From assembly GCF_000227115.2 (NCBI RefSeq), contig NC_016481.1, positions 1,195,259 to 1,259,258 of the forward strand: DNA of 64,000 nt. Reading direction: 5' to 3'. Numbering within the stretch: the stretch's first letter is position 1; every line of letters starts with the position of its first letter. This stretch comes from Naumovozyma dairenensis CBS 421 (Eukaryota > Ascomycota > Saccharomycetes > Saccharomycetales > Saccharomycetaceae). Positions 18,864-29,720 of this stretch are shown here, piece after piece. The position numbers were made by a program, and so were the translations under genes. The notes under the pieces were generated by a model that was not told where the DNA came from, did not search any database, and was given only the letters and a program-made list of their open reading frames with translations.

Positions 18864-20591
18864 TGCGTTTTCGTTTTAGTTGTCCAGTTGATTGATTGAT
18901 CGACTGAGTGAGTATTGTTTAGAAAGAAGAGGATGGAACACAAGTGGATATGGGAAAGAAGCAGTAGATATCTGTTTCCGCCACCATGCCTTTATATTGT
19001 CATGGTTGCAGGCTAGAGAACAAAACAAAAAAATGATGGAGAATATCAAGAAAATCAGTACATTACATTGTGCAGATGTACGTACGTAGTTAATAGACTC
19101 CCCCGCCGTTGAGTGTCTATAGCCGGAGTTTATTCGCTAAGGCTATCTCATTCCCATTAGTGTTTGCTAATTATACCCCAACGTAATTTAATCGGCCTGC
19201 GTACATATGTACGCACGTGATAGAATTAAGGGAAGTGTGAGCGCCGTGAAGTTTTCTGATCTGGACTACATTGGAAGAATAAAATTATTACAAATCAAAA
19301 TCGCCACCGAAGTTTGCTCGGGGAGGGGGTAAAAAACAACAAATTAGCTGAAAGTTATTCCCCTGTTAAGTACTTTAGTTTTTGCTATTTTTCACCCTAA
19401 TGAAACCTCAAGGAACATCTCAGTAAATAACAAGCATTCTTTCTCAACAATAAGAAATATACATAGTAAGAAGAGGAACAGTTAAGTGACGATACTCTAC
19501 AAAATATGACTTTCATTAAATGAATCATATCTTCAGTGGGATGGCTTGTGGCATCTCAAGGACGCAGAGGAAGGGCTGCCTCTCACTTTTCTATGACTGG
19601 TTTAAATTGAGACTAAGAAGATTTTATTAAGCGCTTTTGTGCATTCTATAAATCTATAAACAGGGAAACCTAGCATGCAAGAAAAAATTTCATCTCTTTG
19701 TGAACCTTGCTGTTTTCTTAAAGTAAGCCCTCCCTTTATTTTGGTCGGTTCCCGACGCTGCAAATTTGGGACTTTCCACAATTTTTTTTCTAGTATCAGA
19801 CTAAATAGTCTGACTATAGTCTGCGTTGAATTCTTACTAAGGACGAATATATCGGAATTTAGATACACACGCCAATGCTACAGCCGTCCACTGTTACAAG
19901 GGTTTCTTGCTATCAGGTATTACTAGGGTATCTAATCTAAACCCTAGTTTATTAAGCTTGAACCAACGGCTAGGTTTTCCTCGTCCAGACTCTTCGTACA
20001 GGAGAAACGGACATTACCACTTCCGGACATAGGCAATTACGTAGTAAACCAAATCTGAAACCTAATTTCCCATTCGGGGAAAATTCCCAATGCTCGAAGT
20101 AAAACTTTATTTGTTGTTATTGAAACGTTTCATAATCCATTTACGTGACATTTGAAATTCCTGCGATGGAAATCAACAACAAACAGGCAAATAGGTGATC
20201 ATTCACAAAGACGCTCAAGTACAGAAAATGTTGTAAACGTTATTTGGATTTATGATTAACCCATCGTTGAATTCTTGTACGTACACTATTGGGTTTTCCG
20301 TCTCAAGTATCTTTTCCTCTTGTTTCTGCCCCCAATTTAATTTCGTGTATATTTTCTTTTCGTGATAGCTAGGTTTTAGCTATCTTATACAATCCCATTT
20401 CAGTTAACAACTTAACTTTTTTTTTTTTTTGGTAATTTCCGTTTTTTAAACTTACCGCCATTTTCATTACTTTTAATCATACAATTCAATCATCTTGTAT
20501 AAGTTGTCAATAATATTACCAGACTCAATCTGACAACTCAATTGATTAAGCAATACTGTCTTTCAAGTGTACCTAGCAATTGCAGAACAAC
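18864..20591. other. CTA1-DIG1 divergent interval and synteny break
   Basis: 1.7 kb without a convincing gene. It joins the chromosome-IV-like block to the DIG1-MNN9 block. It contains GTACGTACGTA at 19078-19088, a GCACGTGA E-box near 19213, an ACTAGGGT/ACCCTAGT inverted pair (19922-19948) and a T run before DIG1. Confidence 0.65.
19922..19948. repeat. Inverted pair of CTAGGGT motifs
   Basis: ACTAGGGT and ACCCTAGT, 8-bp perfect arms with an 11-bp spacer. The half site resembles the Tbf1 motif ACCCTAA. Confidence 0.7.
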
Positions 20592-22100
20592 ATGTCATCA
20601 GTGAAAAAGTTGAATGATCCAGAGACCAATGATGATAATTCGAAGCAGAAAACAACAACAACAACAACAACAACAACAGCAACAGGGAGCATTGAAAGAC
20701 AGACATTGCCAGTTAACAACGACAATAACAAAAATATAAAACAATTGGGTATTCAATGCATATCTCCTGGAATTCAGCAAGAGAAATTAGATGATAAAAA
20801 ATTGAGTTCCATTACAAAATCTAAAGATATTGAAAAATTTCAAAGAGCTGCCATTTTGAAGTTAGCAAATAGCAATAAGAAGTATACTACGAGTATTGCT
20901 AGTGATCTGGAACAAGTACCCGACGGAGGGGTAAACCAAGAGCAACACCTAATTGATGAGGATCATTCATCTAATGATAGTGCGACTGAGTCACTTCATG
21001 ATCAAGAACAAGCAGGCAAAGAGAAAGATAATAACAATAACGACGACGACGACGACGACGACGATGATGATAAAGACTCCACTTTAGAAGAGAACGATGA
21101 TAACATGCAAGAAGAAGAAGGTTTTATTACATCAAAAAAAAGAAATTTACCTTTGAAAAATTCAAATAAATCTTTGAAAAGGAAGAAAATTCCTTCACCA
21201 TTAGATCTACCGGGGAGTAACAATAGTACCTACAATACTAGTGGTAACTCATCCACCACTTCCGCTACTCATTATATGAATGATCCGATATTGGCTCAAA
21301 GTGCTCCTGCTCATACAACACAATTTAGAAAGCTTAATAACAATAATCCTCAAAGAATAACGAAACCAAGAGTACGATATTTAGGGAGAGTAAATACTGT
21401 AGCTACAAACACAGCTGGAATAAATAGACAACAAAGACTGATGCAAGGTCAATTACAGCAATTTCCCTTCCAATCCCAACAGCAACAGCAACAGCAACAA
21501 TATCTAGCATATTATCAAAATAGCACTCCAACTGGTGCGATCTCTTCTCTACCAATGAATCCATATATGTCACCATATATCGCATCCCCACAATATATAC
21601 CGCCACCTCCACCACCTCCCCCACAACCAAGATCGGCGATAATGACACCGATGATGTATCATAATAGTACCGGTACTCAGTTTATACCATATCCGAGAAG
21701 TGCCTTACCCTATTCAATGCAATCACCATATAGTATAAACAATACTATGACTCCAGCTGCAAGAAATTTCATAAGACCATCATCATTAAAAGGAAATGTA
21801 CCTACCCAAAAAAAACAAGAACAAGCACGAGAACAAGAGGAAAATGATGAAAATCCAGATTTGGCCATTGAAGAAGACGCAGATTCATCACCAACATTGT
21901 CAGAAAACCCTGTACCATCTAGTGTAGAATCTATTACTCCCCAGCACGTTTCAATAATGCAAGGTGAAATTCGTATATTAAGAAACGCTTTTGGGTTTGA
22001 ATTCCCATGTAATTCAGACTCAATTGATAAGAAATTGTTTCTGAGTATATGTGGGAAGATCTGGGATGAATCGAAAGAACTTAATAAAAAGGACACTTAA
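20592..22100 (+). CDS. DIG1: Dig1-type repressor of the Ste12 mating/filamentation factor
   Basis: A 502-residue mostly disordered protein. I chose the first ATG at 20592 (MSSVKKLNDPETND). The diagnostic part is the C-terminal block MQGEIRILRNAFGFEFP followed by DKKLFLSICGKIWDESKEL, which aligns with the C-terminus of S. cerevisiae Dig1. The basic patch KKRNLPLKNSNKSLKRKKIP, the following PLDLPGS, and KPRVRYLGR are also shared. Homopolymer runs are prominent: Thr (ACA repeats near 20650), Asp (GAC repeats near 21045), Gln (near 21480) and Pro (near 21600). Dig1 holds Ste12 and Tec1 inactive until Fus3/Kss1 phosphorylate it. The neighbour MNN9 matches YPL049C-YPL050C; DIG2 lies next to PHO8 in S. 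cerevisiae. Confidence 0.88.
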   Translation: MSSVKKLNDPETNDDNSKQKTTTTTTTTTATGSIERQTLPVNNDNNKNIKQLGIQCISPGIQQEKLDDKKLSSITKSKDIEKFQRAAILKLANSNKKYTTSIASDLEQVPDGGVNQEQHLIDEDHSSNDSATESLHDQEQAGKEKDNNNNDDDDDDDDDDKDSTLEENDDNMQEEEGFITSKKRNLPLKNSNKSLKRKKIPSPLDLPGSNNSTYNTSGNSSTTSATHYMNDPILAQSAPAHTTQFRKLNNNNPQRITKPRVRYLGRVNTVATNTAGINRQQRLMQGQLQQFPFQSQQQQQQQQYLAYYQNSTPTGAISSLPMNPYMSPYIASPQYIPPPPPPPPQPRSAIMTPMMYHNSTGTQFIPYPRSALPYSMQSPYSINNTMTPAARNFIRPSSLKGNVPTQKKQEQAREQEENDENPDLAIEEDADSSPTLSENPVPSSVESITPQHVSIMQGEIRILRNAFGFEFPCNSDSIDKKLFLSICGKIWDESKELNKKDT

Positions 22101-23791
<1,691 letters not shown>

Positions 23792-24008
23792 TTTAATAGT
23801 GTATATATAATAGCTCATATACAAAAGTATACCGCATTCAGAAGCTTTTTTTGTCCATCTTTTGTAATCAATACATGTAATATAATAATTTATTGCTATG
23901 CAATCTGAAATCTATTGGTGGATGTATATAAATATATGTGGTATGTAATATAATTATAGTAGGTACAGAGCGCCTTAGTTAGTTTAAATCCACCAAAAAC
24001 ATACAATT

Positions 24009-25682
24009 TTACAATTGCTTTGCTTTCAAAATTTGATGTGCCAAATGGTGATATTCATCGTCAGTTTCTTCAATTTCTTGAATTTTTTCCAAGTCATACA
24101 ATTTAGTTTTAACATTTTTAATACGTTTAGTGACATCTTTTAAATCTAAATTCAAATATTGCCTTATGAATTCACCAATTTCCAAATTTTCATGATTACC
24201 TTGCAAATGATCCAGGATATGATACCAAGAAGATTTTGTATTGGCATAGCCATAAATATTAACATCAACAGCACTATGACCATGGGTAGTCCAACCAATT
24301 TGGGCTCTAAATGAAACCATATCATTCAATTTATATTGAATATCATCTAAGTTATTCATTTCAGCCAATGCGTTAACGTCATCATTATTATAGTCATCAA
24401 TTTGTAAAATATCTTGTAATATTTTCTTTTCGATAAATAATTTCTTATCATCTAAAGTACCTTCAAATGATAAAATTTTAGATTTTAAAAATTCACCAGA
24501 ATGTTTTGCGTTTTGTAAATAAAGTGGATACCAAACATATTCAGGATAAGTTTTCGTAACTTGTCTTGCGGTGACTAATCCACCAGTTTCGTGGTCAGAA
24601 GTAGATAAAACGATAGTCTCTGTATCCATTTCATCTACTAATTCCAAGACGCTTTGGAATGCCTTATCGAAAGCCAGAACTTCTCTAACCTGTGCAGCTG
24701 GATCATTTTCATGACCAGCATGATCAATTCTGGAACCTTCGATCATCAAGAAGAACCCCTTATCAGAATCCTTTGTGGCTTCAACCAAAGCATTCACAGC
24801 AGTAATAGCTTGTTCTTGCAAAGAAGGATATTCTTCAGGATTTCTATCCAAATCAAATGGAATATCATTTTCTGCCAATAAAGCCAACAATGGGAAACTA
24901 ACATTTTTACCTAATTGCAAAGAATCAAATGTCTCCCTATCGTCAATATAATTCCAACCATCATTAATTGCTTCATCAATCAAATTTCTACCATCGATTC
25001 TAACACCACCATCATCTTTACCATGGAAATGTGATCTCCCACCACCAATCATCAAATCCACGACTCTACCCAAGTTATTATGTTTCCCCAGTTGATGTAA
25101 CGCAATCAAATCTTCTTGAAACCTTGAATTAGAATGAGCACTAAACGCAGCAGGAGTTGCATCAGTAATTCTCGTAGTGACCACCAACCCCGTCATAAGT
25201 CCATCCAATTTAGCAGCTTCCAAAAGGGTCCCACATGGTTCATATTGATCATTTACTCCAACAGCGTTGTTTTTAGTCTTTAAGATACAACTGAATGCGG
25301 TGGCACCTGCTGCTGAATCGGTGATTAATGAGTCTGAGGATCTTGTTCTGGAAGATCCTATTAAATGATTGTCGAGGGTTAATGTATCGTTTATTGGTAA
25401 GTTTTCTATGAATTGCCTGTATGATCTAGTGAGGGATAATGATGCTGGACCCATACCGTCTGTTATGAATAATATTACATTTTTCTTGTTGGGATGTTTT
25501 GGAAATGAGGAGGAAGAGGAAGATGAGTTGTTGTTGAAGCCATAAAATAGGATAATTGTTATTGCTACTATTGTGATGGTTATGGATGAGATTATTGCCT
25601 TCCTTTTGGGTCTTCTCAAGTTCTTCCTGGGTGGTGAATTTCTTATCAGAGAAACATTTTCTTCTGTTAATTTAATAAGCAT
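24009..25682 (-). CDS. PHO8: Pho8, vacuolar repressible alkaline phosphatase
   Basis: A 557-residue type II membrane protein. The basic cytoplasmic tail is followed by a membrane anchor at about 29-48 and a Ser-rich stem (53-59). The alkaline phosphatase domain shows the metal ligand Asp75 in LFITDGMGPAS, the phosphoserine nucleophile Ser123 in TDSAAGATAF, EGSRIDHAGHEND, STSDHETGG and the C-terminal THGHSAVDV. The enzyme removes phosphate from vacuolar substrates and is activated by proteolysis in the vacuole. The DIG/MNN9-PHO8-CWC21-KRE2 order corresponds to YDR480W-YDR483W. No CACGTG Pho4 site was seen in the 685 bp upstream, so strong phosphate control is not evident from sequence. Confidence 0.97.
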   Translation of the reverse strand: MLIKLTEENVSLIRNSPPRKNLRRPKRKAIISSITITIVAITIILFYGFNNNSSSSSSSFPKHPNKKNVILFITDGMGPASLSLTRSYRQFIENLPINDTLTLDNHLIGSSRTRSSDSLITDSAAGATAFSCILKTKNNAVGVNDQYEPCGTLLEAAKLDGLMTGLVVTTRITDATPAAFSAHSNSRFQEDLIALHQLGKHNNLGRVVDLMIGGGRSHFHGKDDGGVRIDGRNLIDEAINDGWNYIDDRETFDSLQLGKNVSFPLLALLAENDIPFDLDRNPEEYPSLQEQAITAVNALVEATKDSDKGFFLMIEGSRIDHAGHENDPAAQVREVLAFDKAFQSVLELVDEMDTETIVLSTSDHETGGLVTARQVTKTYPEYVWYPLYLQNAKHSGEFLKSKILSFEGTLDDKKLFIEKKILQDILQIDDYNNDDVNALAEMNNLDDIQYKLNDMVSFRAQIGWTTHGHSAVDVNIYGYANTKSSWYHILDHLQGNHENLEIGEFIRQYLNLDLKDVTKRIKNVKTKLYDLEKIQEIEETDDEYHHLAHQILKAKQL

Positions 25683-26367
25683 AATTTCTTGTGATTATGA
25701 GAATATCTTTTATTTGTTTGTTTGTTTGTTTTCTCGTGTTATTATTACTATTAAAGGTTATGATGATTTGAGATATTATATATTTGTGTGAGTTGCTTAG
25801 TTATCTTCTCTAATATTCTTTTATATATATGTATATATATATATTCCTTCAAAGTATTCGGGAAATTCGGTCCTTATCAGGTAAGTCCATTTTTTTGTTA
25901 TATAAGGTTGGGTGTAAAACCTTCAAAAAAACGTCGATAAGTATCATCGATGGAGTAATTTATACTATCGATTCTATATATTCCAACGCTCGAGGAATGA
26001 ATAAGATAGAATATGGTAAAATAAGGTAAGGTAAGCAACTGTAAGGGTGAAGGTTTAGGCTCATAGTAATATGGACCAAACAGGAAAATGTTGGAAACTC
26101 TCGATCACCTTACAAACCAATTTTTTTTTCCATTAGTATTGAATGACGTATCATCACATGTTATATATTCGAGTACACTCCAGACTATCATATATATTTT
26201 TATGTATCTCCGTTTCTCTTTTATAATGGTAATTTTACGTAGATATTAACAACTTACGGCAATAATTTTTGATTGTCTTCTTATATATTGTCTGAGATAC
26301 AAAACACCATACAGGCGGGTTGGGGTATGTGGCTAATGAGGAGATGGGTGATTATTAGTTATTCTCA
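25683..26367. other. PHO8 upstream and CWC21 3' region
   Basis: 685 bp. A TTTG repeat lies close to the PHO8 start and TA-rich tracts near 25820. No CACGTG motif and no gene were seen. Confidence 0.55.
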
Positions 26368-26859
26368 TCATTTGGAGATTTGTGTAGTAGAATCGGGAGA
26401 GGATGAATTTCTATCTTTTCTTGAGGTATAAACATTTTTTAATCGATCTGAAATTTCTTGTTCTTTAATTAGTTCAATTCTCAATTTATTACATTTTTCA
26501 ACTATCACATCTTTAGGTAAATTTGGATCATCATCTTCTAATTTATCTCGTAATTCTGATACTTGTAGTTCAATCTTCCTTTTATTTAAATGAGACAGTA
26601 CGCTATAACGTTGTTGTTTTGGAGCTGCTAATTTTGATATGTGTTGTTGCTCTAGGTTATCTAGTTTAATTATTTTATCTATTGTTTTTATTCGGTTAGG
26701 CCTTGTTGTTGTTGGTCCTTGGTTTCTGGTATTTTTTGTAATTTGGTTTTGGTTTTCATTTCTTCTTCTGTTATTATTGTTATGAGCTAACGATCGTTGA
26801 ATATGACCAGAGGTAGAAGACCCCTTTGCTGACTTCAAACCTATTCCGTTGTATGACAT
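26368..26859 (-). CDS. CWC21: Cwc21 spliceosome-associated protein
   Basis: A 163-residue protein when started at the ATG at 26859, giving the N-terminus MSYNGIGLKSAKGSSTSGHIQ, the hallmark shared with yeast Cwc21 and human SRm300/SRRM2. A basic Asn/Arg-rich middle follows. The cwf21 domain near the C-terminus (about 90-135) contains HLNKRKIELQVSELRDKLED and VIVEKCNKLRIEL, which forms a helical hairpin that binds Prp8 and Snu114 in the active spliceosome. The same frame is open to an upstream ATG at 26952, adding 31 residues; the conserved start makes 26859 more likely. Order PHO8-CWC21-KRE2 is conserved. Confidence 0.93.
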   Translation of the reverse strand: MSYNGIGLKSAKGSSTSGHIQRSLAHNNNNRRRNENQNQITKNTRNQGPTTTRPNRIKTIDKIIKLDNLEQQHISKLAAPKQQRYSVLSHLNKRKIELQVSELRDKLEDDDPNLPKDVIVEKCNKLRIELIKEQEISDRLKNVYTSRKDRNSSSPDSTTQISK

Positions 26860-27141
26860 AACTGATCGGGGGATGTAGAAAGATGTGTATGTGCCACTAT
26901 ATTTATTCCTAATGCTAAATAGTGCCAGCACGTTACAGTTCTTTCTCTTCATATATATGAATCATATATATCATCATATATAATAAAACATATAGCCATA
27001 TGTAATATAGATCTTAGATGATTTCATCATTGATAGCAAACCCTAACGGGGAATCGATGATGAGTTGGTTAGTAAGACCTATAAGGGCCATTCTAGGGTA
27101 CAAGAACACCCAGACGACAAGCAAGCCCTCATGTATGATAG

Positions 27142-27168
27142 CCTAGGGTTCCCAAGCAAAACCCTAGG
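27142..27168. repeat. 9-bp inverted repeat CCTAGGGTT/AACCCTAGG
   Basis: Perfect 9-bp arms with a 9-nt spacer, in the CWC21-KRE2 promoter. The arms are telomere-like and contain Tbf1-like sequence. Confidence 0.8.
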
Positions 27169-27253
27169 TTAGTTCACATGCCCCACCTCCACCGCCAGGA
27201 AAGAAGGACCAAGGCACGTGCAGAGAGAACAGAGGAAGGGACACGCTGTTCAC

Positions 27254-27301
27254 AAAACACGAAAACACGAAAACACGAGAACACGAGAACACGAGAACAA
27301 G
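27254..27301. repeat. Six tandem 8-bp units (AAAACACG/AGAACACG)
   Basis: Three AAAACACG copies followed by AGAACACG copies, the last one variant. Confidence 0.9.
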
Positions 27302-27320
27302 CAAATAAACATCCTCCATT

Positions 27321-27405
27321 ATTTCATTTTATTTCATTTTATTTCATTTTATTTCATTTTATTTCATTTTATTTCATTTTATTTTATTTTATTTTATTTT
27401 ATTTC
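27321..27405. repeat. Tandem 10-bp units ATTTCATTTT
   Basis: Six perfect ATTTCATTTT copies followed by two ATTTTATTTT copies; the C-to-T change marks a homogenised sub-block. Confidence 0.95.
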
Positions 27406-27773
27406 TTTCCATTTTTTCTCTCAGATCGCTTGCTGCTACTGAAAGAAACGGTCGTGCGTATCACACCATGTTCGCCCGCATGAGCCCTGGGGGGACAGAC
27501 ATACAGTCCATATACACATATACATATATACAGTCCACATACAATTCTTCACTCTGGCAAATTATATTTCCCGATTCGGTTTTCCCAAAGTTGCTATCAT
27601 TTTGTACGAGTGGATGTGAGCATGGTATCTAGTTCTGGATGGACAGACACAGTTAACATATATGTGTCTGAATCTATCAAACTATATATCTATACCTATA
27701 TCTATACATCTACATTTTGCAATATTATATATATATACCATAAAGACAAACCGGCGATATTGTATTGCACAGT

Positions 27774-27822
27774 AGCAGATAGCAGATAGTAGATAGCAGA
27801 TAGCAGATAGCAGATAGTAGAT
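27774..27822. repeat. Seven tandem 7-bp units AGCAGAT/AGTAGAT
   Basis: Units AGCAGAT with AGTAGAT at the third and seventh positions, about 100 bp before the KRE2 start. Confidence 0.95.
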
Positions 27823-27920
27823 ACTTCCTAAGAGAAATAGTTCCCCATTTCAACCTCTTATAACGGGTACCCAAAAAAGAAGACGCAATATCTACCGCTG
27901 CTAAATAATAACAAAAAAAT

Positions 27921-29297
27921 ATGGCCATCTTTGTGACTAAAAGATTACTAAGATTCATAACGCTGCTTGTAGTGTCTCTATTGATCTTATTATCATTATC
28001 CGCTCATGACTCTACCTCCTCCTACTTACCAGCATCATTAGATTTCTCATCATACAGAAATACTGAACCACAACAGCAACAGCAACAACAACAAGTACAA
28101 GAAAATGTGGGAAACCTTTTGAAACAAAATGATGAAGACGGTACTTTGGCAAGTACAGTAGCTGGTCCTGATAAAGATGAAGAAAATAAGAAAAACGCAT
28201 TACATCCAGCTGCCTCTTTGGAAGAGAAAACATCAACTAAAAATTTGAAAAATGTACCAGATATTAAAGATTCATTATCTAAGGATATCGTTGAATTTAT
28301 GGCTCCATCTTTCGAAAACAAAGGAAAAAGACCTAAAGCTACATTTGTGTCCTTAGTGAGAAATAGTGAATTGAATCCCATGCTTGATGCTATCAAATCT
28401 GTACAAAAAAAATTCAATAATCAATTCAATTATGATTGGGTTTTCTTAAATGATGATGATTTCACAGATGAATTCAAATCCAAGATTAAGGAAACTATTC
28501 CAAATTCTACCATCAAGTTTGGTAAGATTCCAAAGGAACATTGGTCTTATCCTGATTATATTTCCACTGACAAGGCCGCTGAAACAAGAGAAAAAATGAA
28601 GAAAATCATTTACGGTTCTTCAGAATCATATAGACATATGTGTCGTTATCAATCTGGATTCTTTTGGAGACATCCTATCATGGAAGATTATGATTGGTAT
28701 TGGAGAGTAGAACCAAGTACTAAATTATATTGTGATATCAAATATGATGTATTCCAATGGATGCAAGATAATGATAAAGCTTATGGGTTCACTATTACCA
28801 TTCATGAATATCTCTCAACAATCCCAACTTTATGGGATACTTCTAAAAAATTCTTTGAAAAACATCCAGATTATTTAAGAAAGGATAATTTAATGAAATT
28901 TATCTCAGATGATGGTGGGAAATCTTATAATTTATGTCATTTTTGGTCTAATTTTGAAGTGGCAAATTTGAACCTTTGGAGATCCCCAGCATACACGGAA
29001 TATTTCGATTATTTAGATCATGCTGGTGGTTTCTTTTATGAAAGATGGGGGGATGCTCCTGTTCATTCCATTGCGGTCTCCGCATTCTTACCAAAGGATA
29101 GAATTCATTATTTTTCAGATATTGGGTATCATCATCCACCTTATGATAATTGTCCATTGGATAATAAAGTCTTTAAAGATAACAATTGTGAATGTGATCA
29201 AAAACATGATTTCACTTGGAAAGGTTACGCTTGTGGAAGACAATATTATGACGCTGCAGGTATTACCAGACCTTCCTATTGGGAAAAATATTCTTAG
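27921..29297 (+). CDS. KRE2: Kre2/Mnt1-type Golgi alpha-1,2-mannosyltransferase with EPS motif
   Basis: A 458-residue GT15 type II membrane protein (S. cerevisiae Kre2 is 442). A short cytoplasmic tail, an anchor at about 9-28, a stem with a Gln run (50-58) and the catalytic domain from about 138 are present. Family signatures are SESYRHMCRYQSGFFWRH, NLCHFWSNFEVANL (Glu346 corresponds to the proposed nucleophile) and GGFFYERWGDAPVHSIA. Kre2 adds the third mannose of O-linked glycans and also works on N-glycans. The metal/nucleotide motif, Glu-Pro-Asp in Kre2 and Asp-Thr-Asp in the KTR3 gene at 62149, reads Glu-Pro-Ser at 264-266. The Glu thought to coordinate manganese is kept. Gene order CWC21-KRE2 matches S. 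cerevisiae. Confidence 0.96.
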   Translation: MAIFVTKRLLRFITLLVVSLLILLSLSAHDSTSSYLPASLDFSSYRNTEPQQQQQQQQVQENVGNLLKQNDEDGTLASTVAGPDKDEENKKNALHPAASLEEKTSTKNLKNVPDIKDSLSKDIVEFMAPSFENKGKRPKATFVSLVRNSELNPMLDAIKSVQKKFNNQFNYDWVFLNDDDFTDEFKSKIKETIPNSTIKFGKIPKEHWSYPDYISTDKAAETREKMKKIIYGSSESYRHMCRYQSGFFWRHPIMEDYDWYWRVEPSTKLYCDIKYDVFQWMQDNDKAYGFTITIHEYLSTIPTLWDTSKKFFEKHPDYLRKDNLMKFISDDGGKSYNLCHFWSNFEVANLNLWRSPAYTEYFDYLDHAGGFFYERWGDAPVHSIAVSAFLPKDRIHYFSDIGYHHPPYDNCPLDNKVFKDNNCECDQKHDFTWKGYACGRQYYDAAGITRPSYWEKYS

Positions 29298-29720
29298 TCG
29301 CGTTTCCATTCCAATTCAACCCCCCCCCCCCCCCCCAACTTTCTTCCTGTTTGTATAAACTTTTTTTCTTTTTCTCGTTTTGCTTATGTAAAATATATAG
29401 AACGATAATAACAAAATAAAAAGAATCTATCAATAAGATAATCCATGTTTTATATAACTTTTTATTCTTTTATGTATTGTTTCCCTTTAAATACGTATGT
29501 ACTATATGATGAAAACCCTCGTAAGCGCCTATCTAAATTTGGAAAATGGAAAAAAACTAAAAAGAGCATCACATCGAATCGATCGAGAAATGAAACGAAA
29601 GTTTTCACCAATAAAATATACTTACTGTCAACAATTTAAACCTACATATTTATTCAAGAGATAAAGACTGTAGAGAAAATAGTAATATCCTACAGAGACC
29701 AATCTTTACATTATACAAGG
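29298..29720. other. KRE2-CNS1 intergenic region
   Basis: 423 bp including a 17-nt C run at 29320-29336 just after the KRE2 stop. Otherwise AT-rich with no gene. Confidence 0.6.
29320..29336. repeat. 17-nt poly(C) tract
   Basis: Uninterrupted C run in the KRE2 3' flank, very unusual in such an AT-rich genome. Confidence 0.95.

Larger units (their letters stand above)
26860..27920. other. CWC21-KRE2 divergent promoter with three tandem repeats
   Basis: 1.06 kb shared by two divergent genes. It carries four CTAGGGT/ACCCTA motifs (27040-27168) and three distinct tandem arrays (27254-27301, 27321-27405, 27774-27822). Open frames across the arrays are repeat artefacts. Confidence 0.7.

Noticed and set aside
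25683..26367. Pho4 control of PHO8
   Set aside because: No CACGTG or CACGTT element was found in the upstream region.
27054..27150. Box C/D snoRNA suggested by GATGATGAGT and Tbf1-like motifs
   Set aside because: No box D (CTGA) with a terminal stem at suitable distance was found.
27178..27483. 101-codon frame with Phe/Ile/Tyr repeats
   Set aside because: Entirely produced by the 8-bp and 10-bp tandem arrays; not a real protein.
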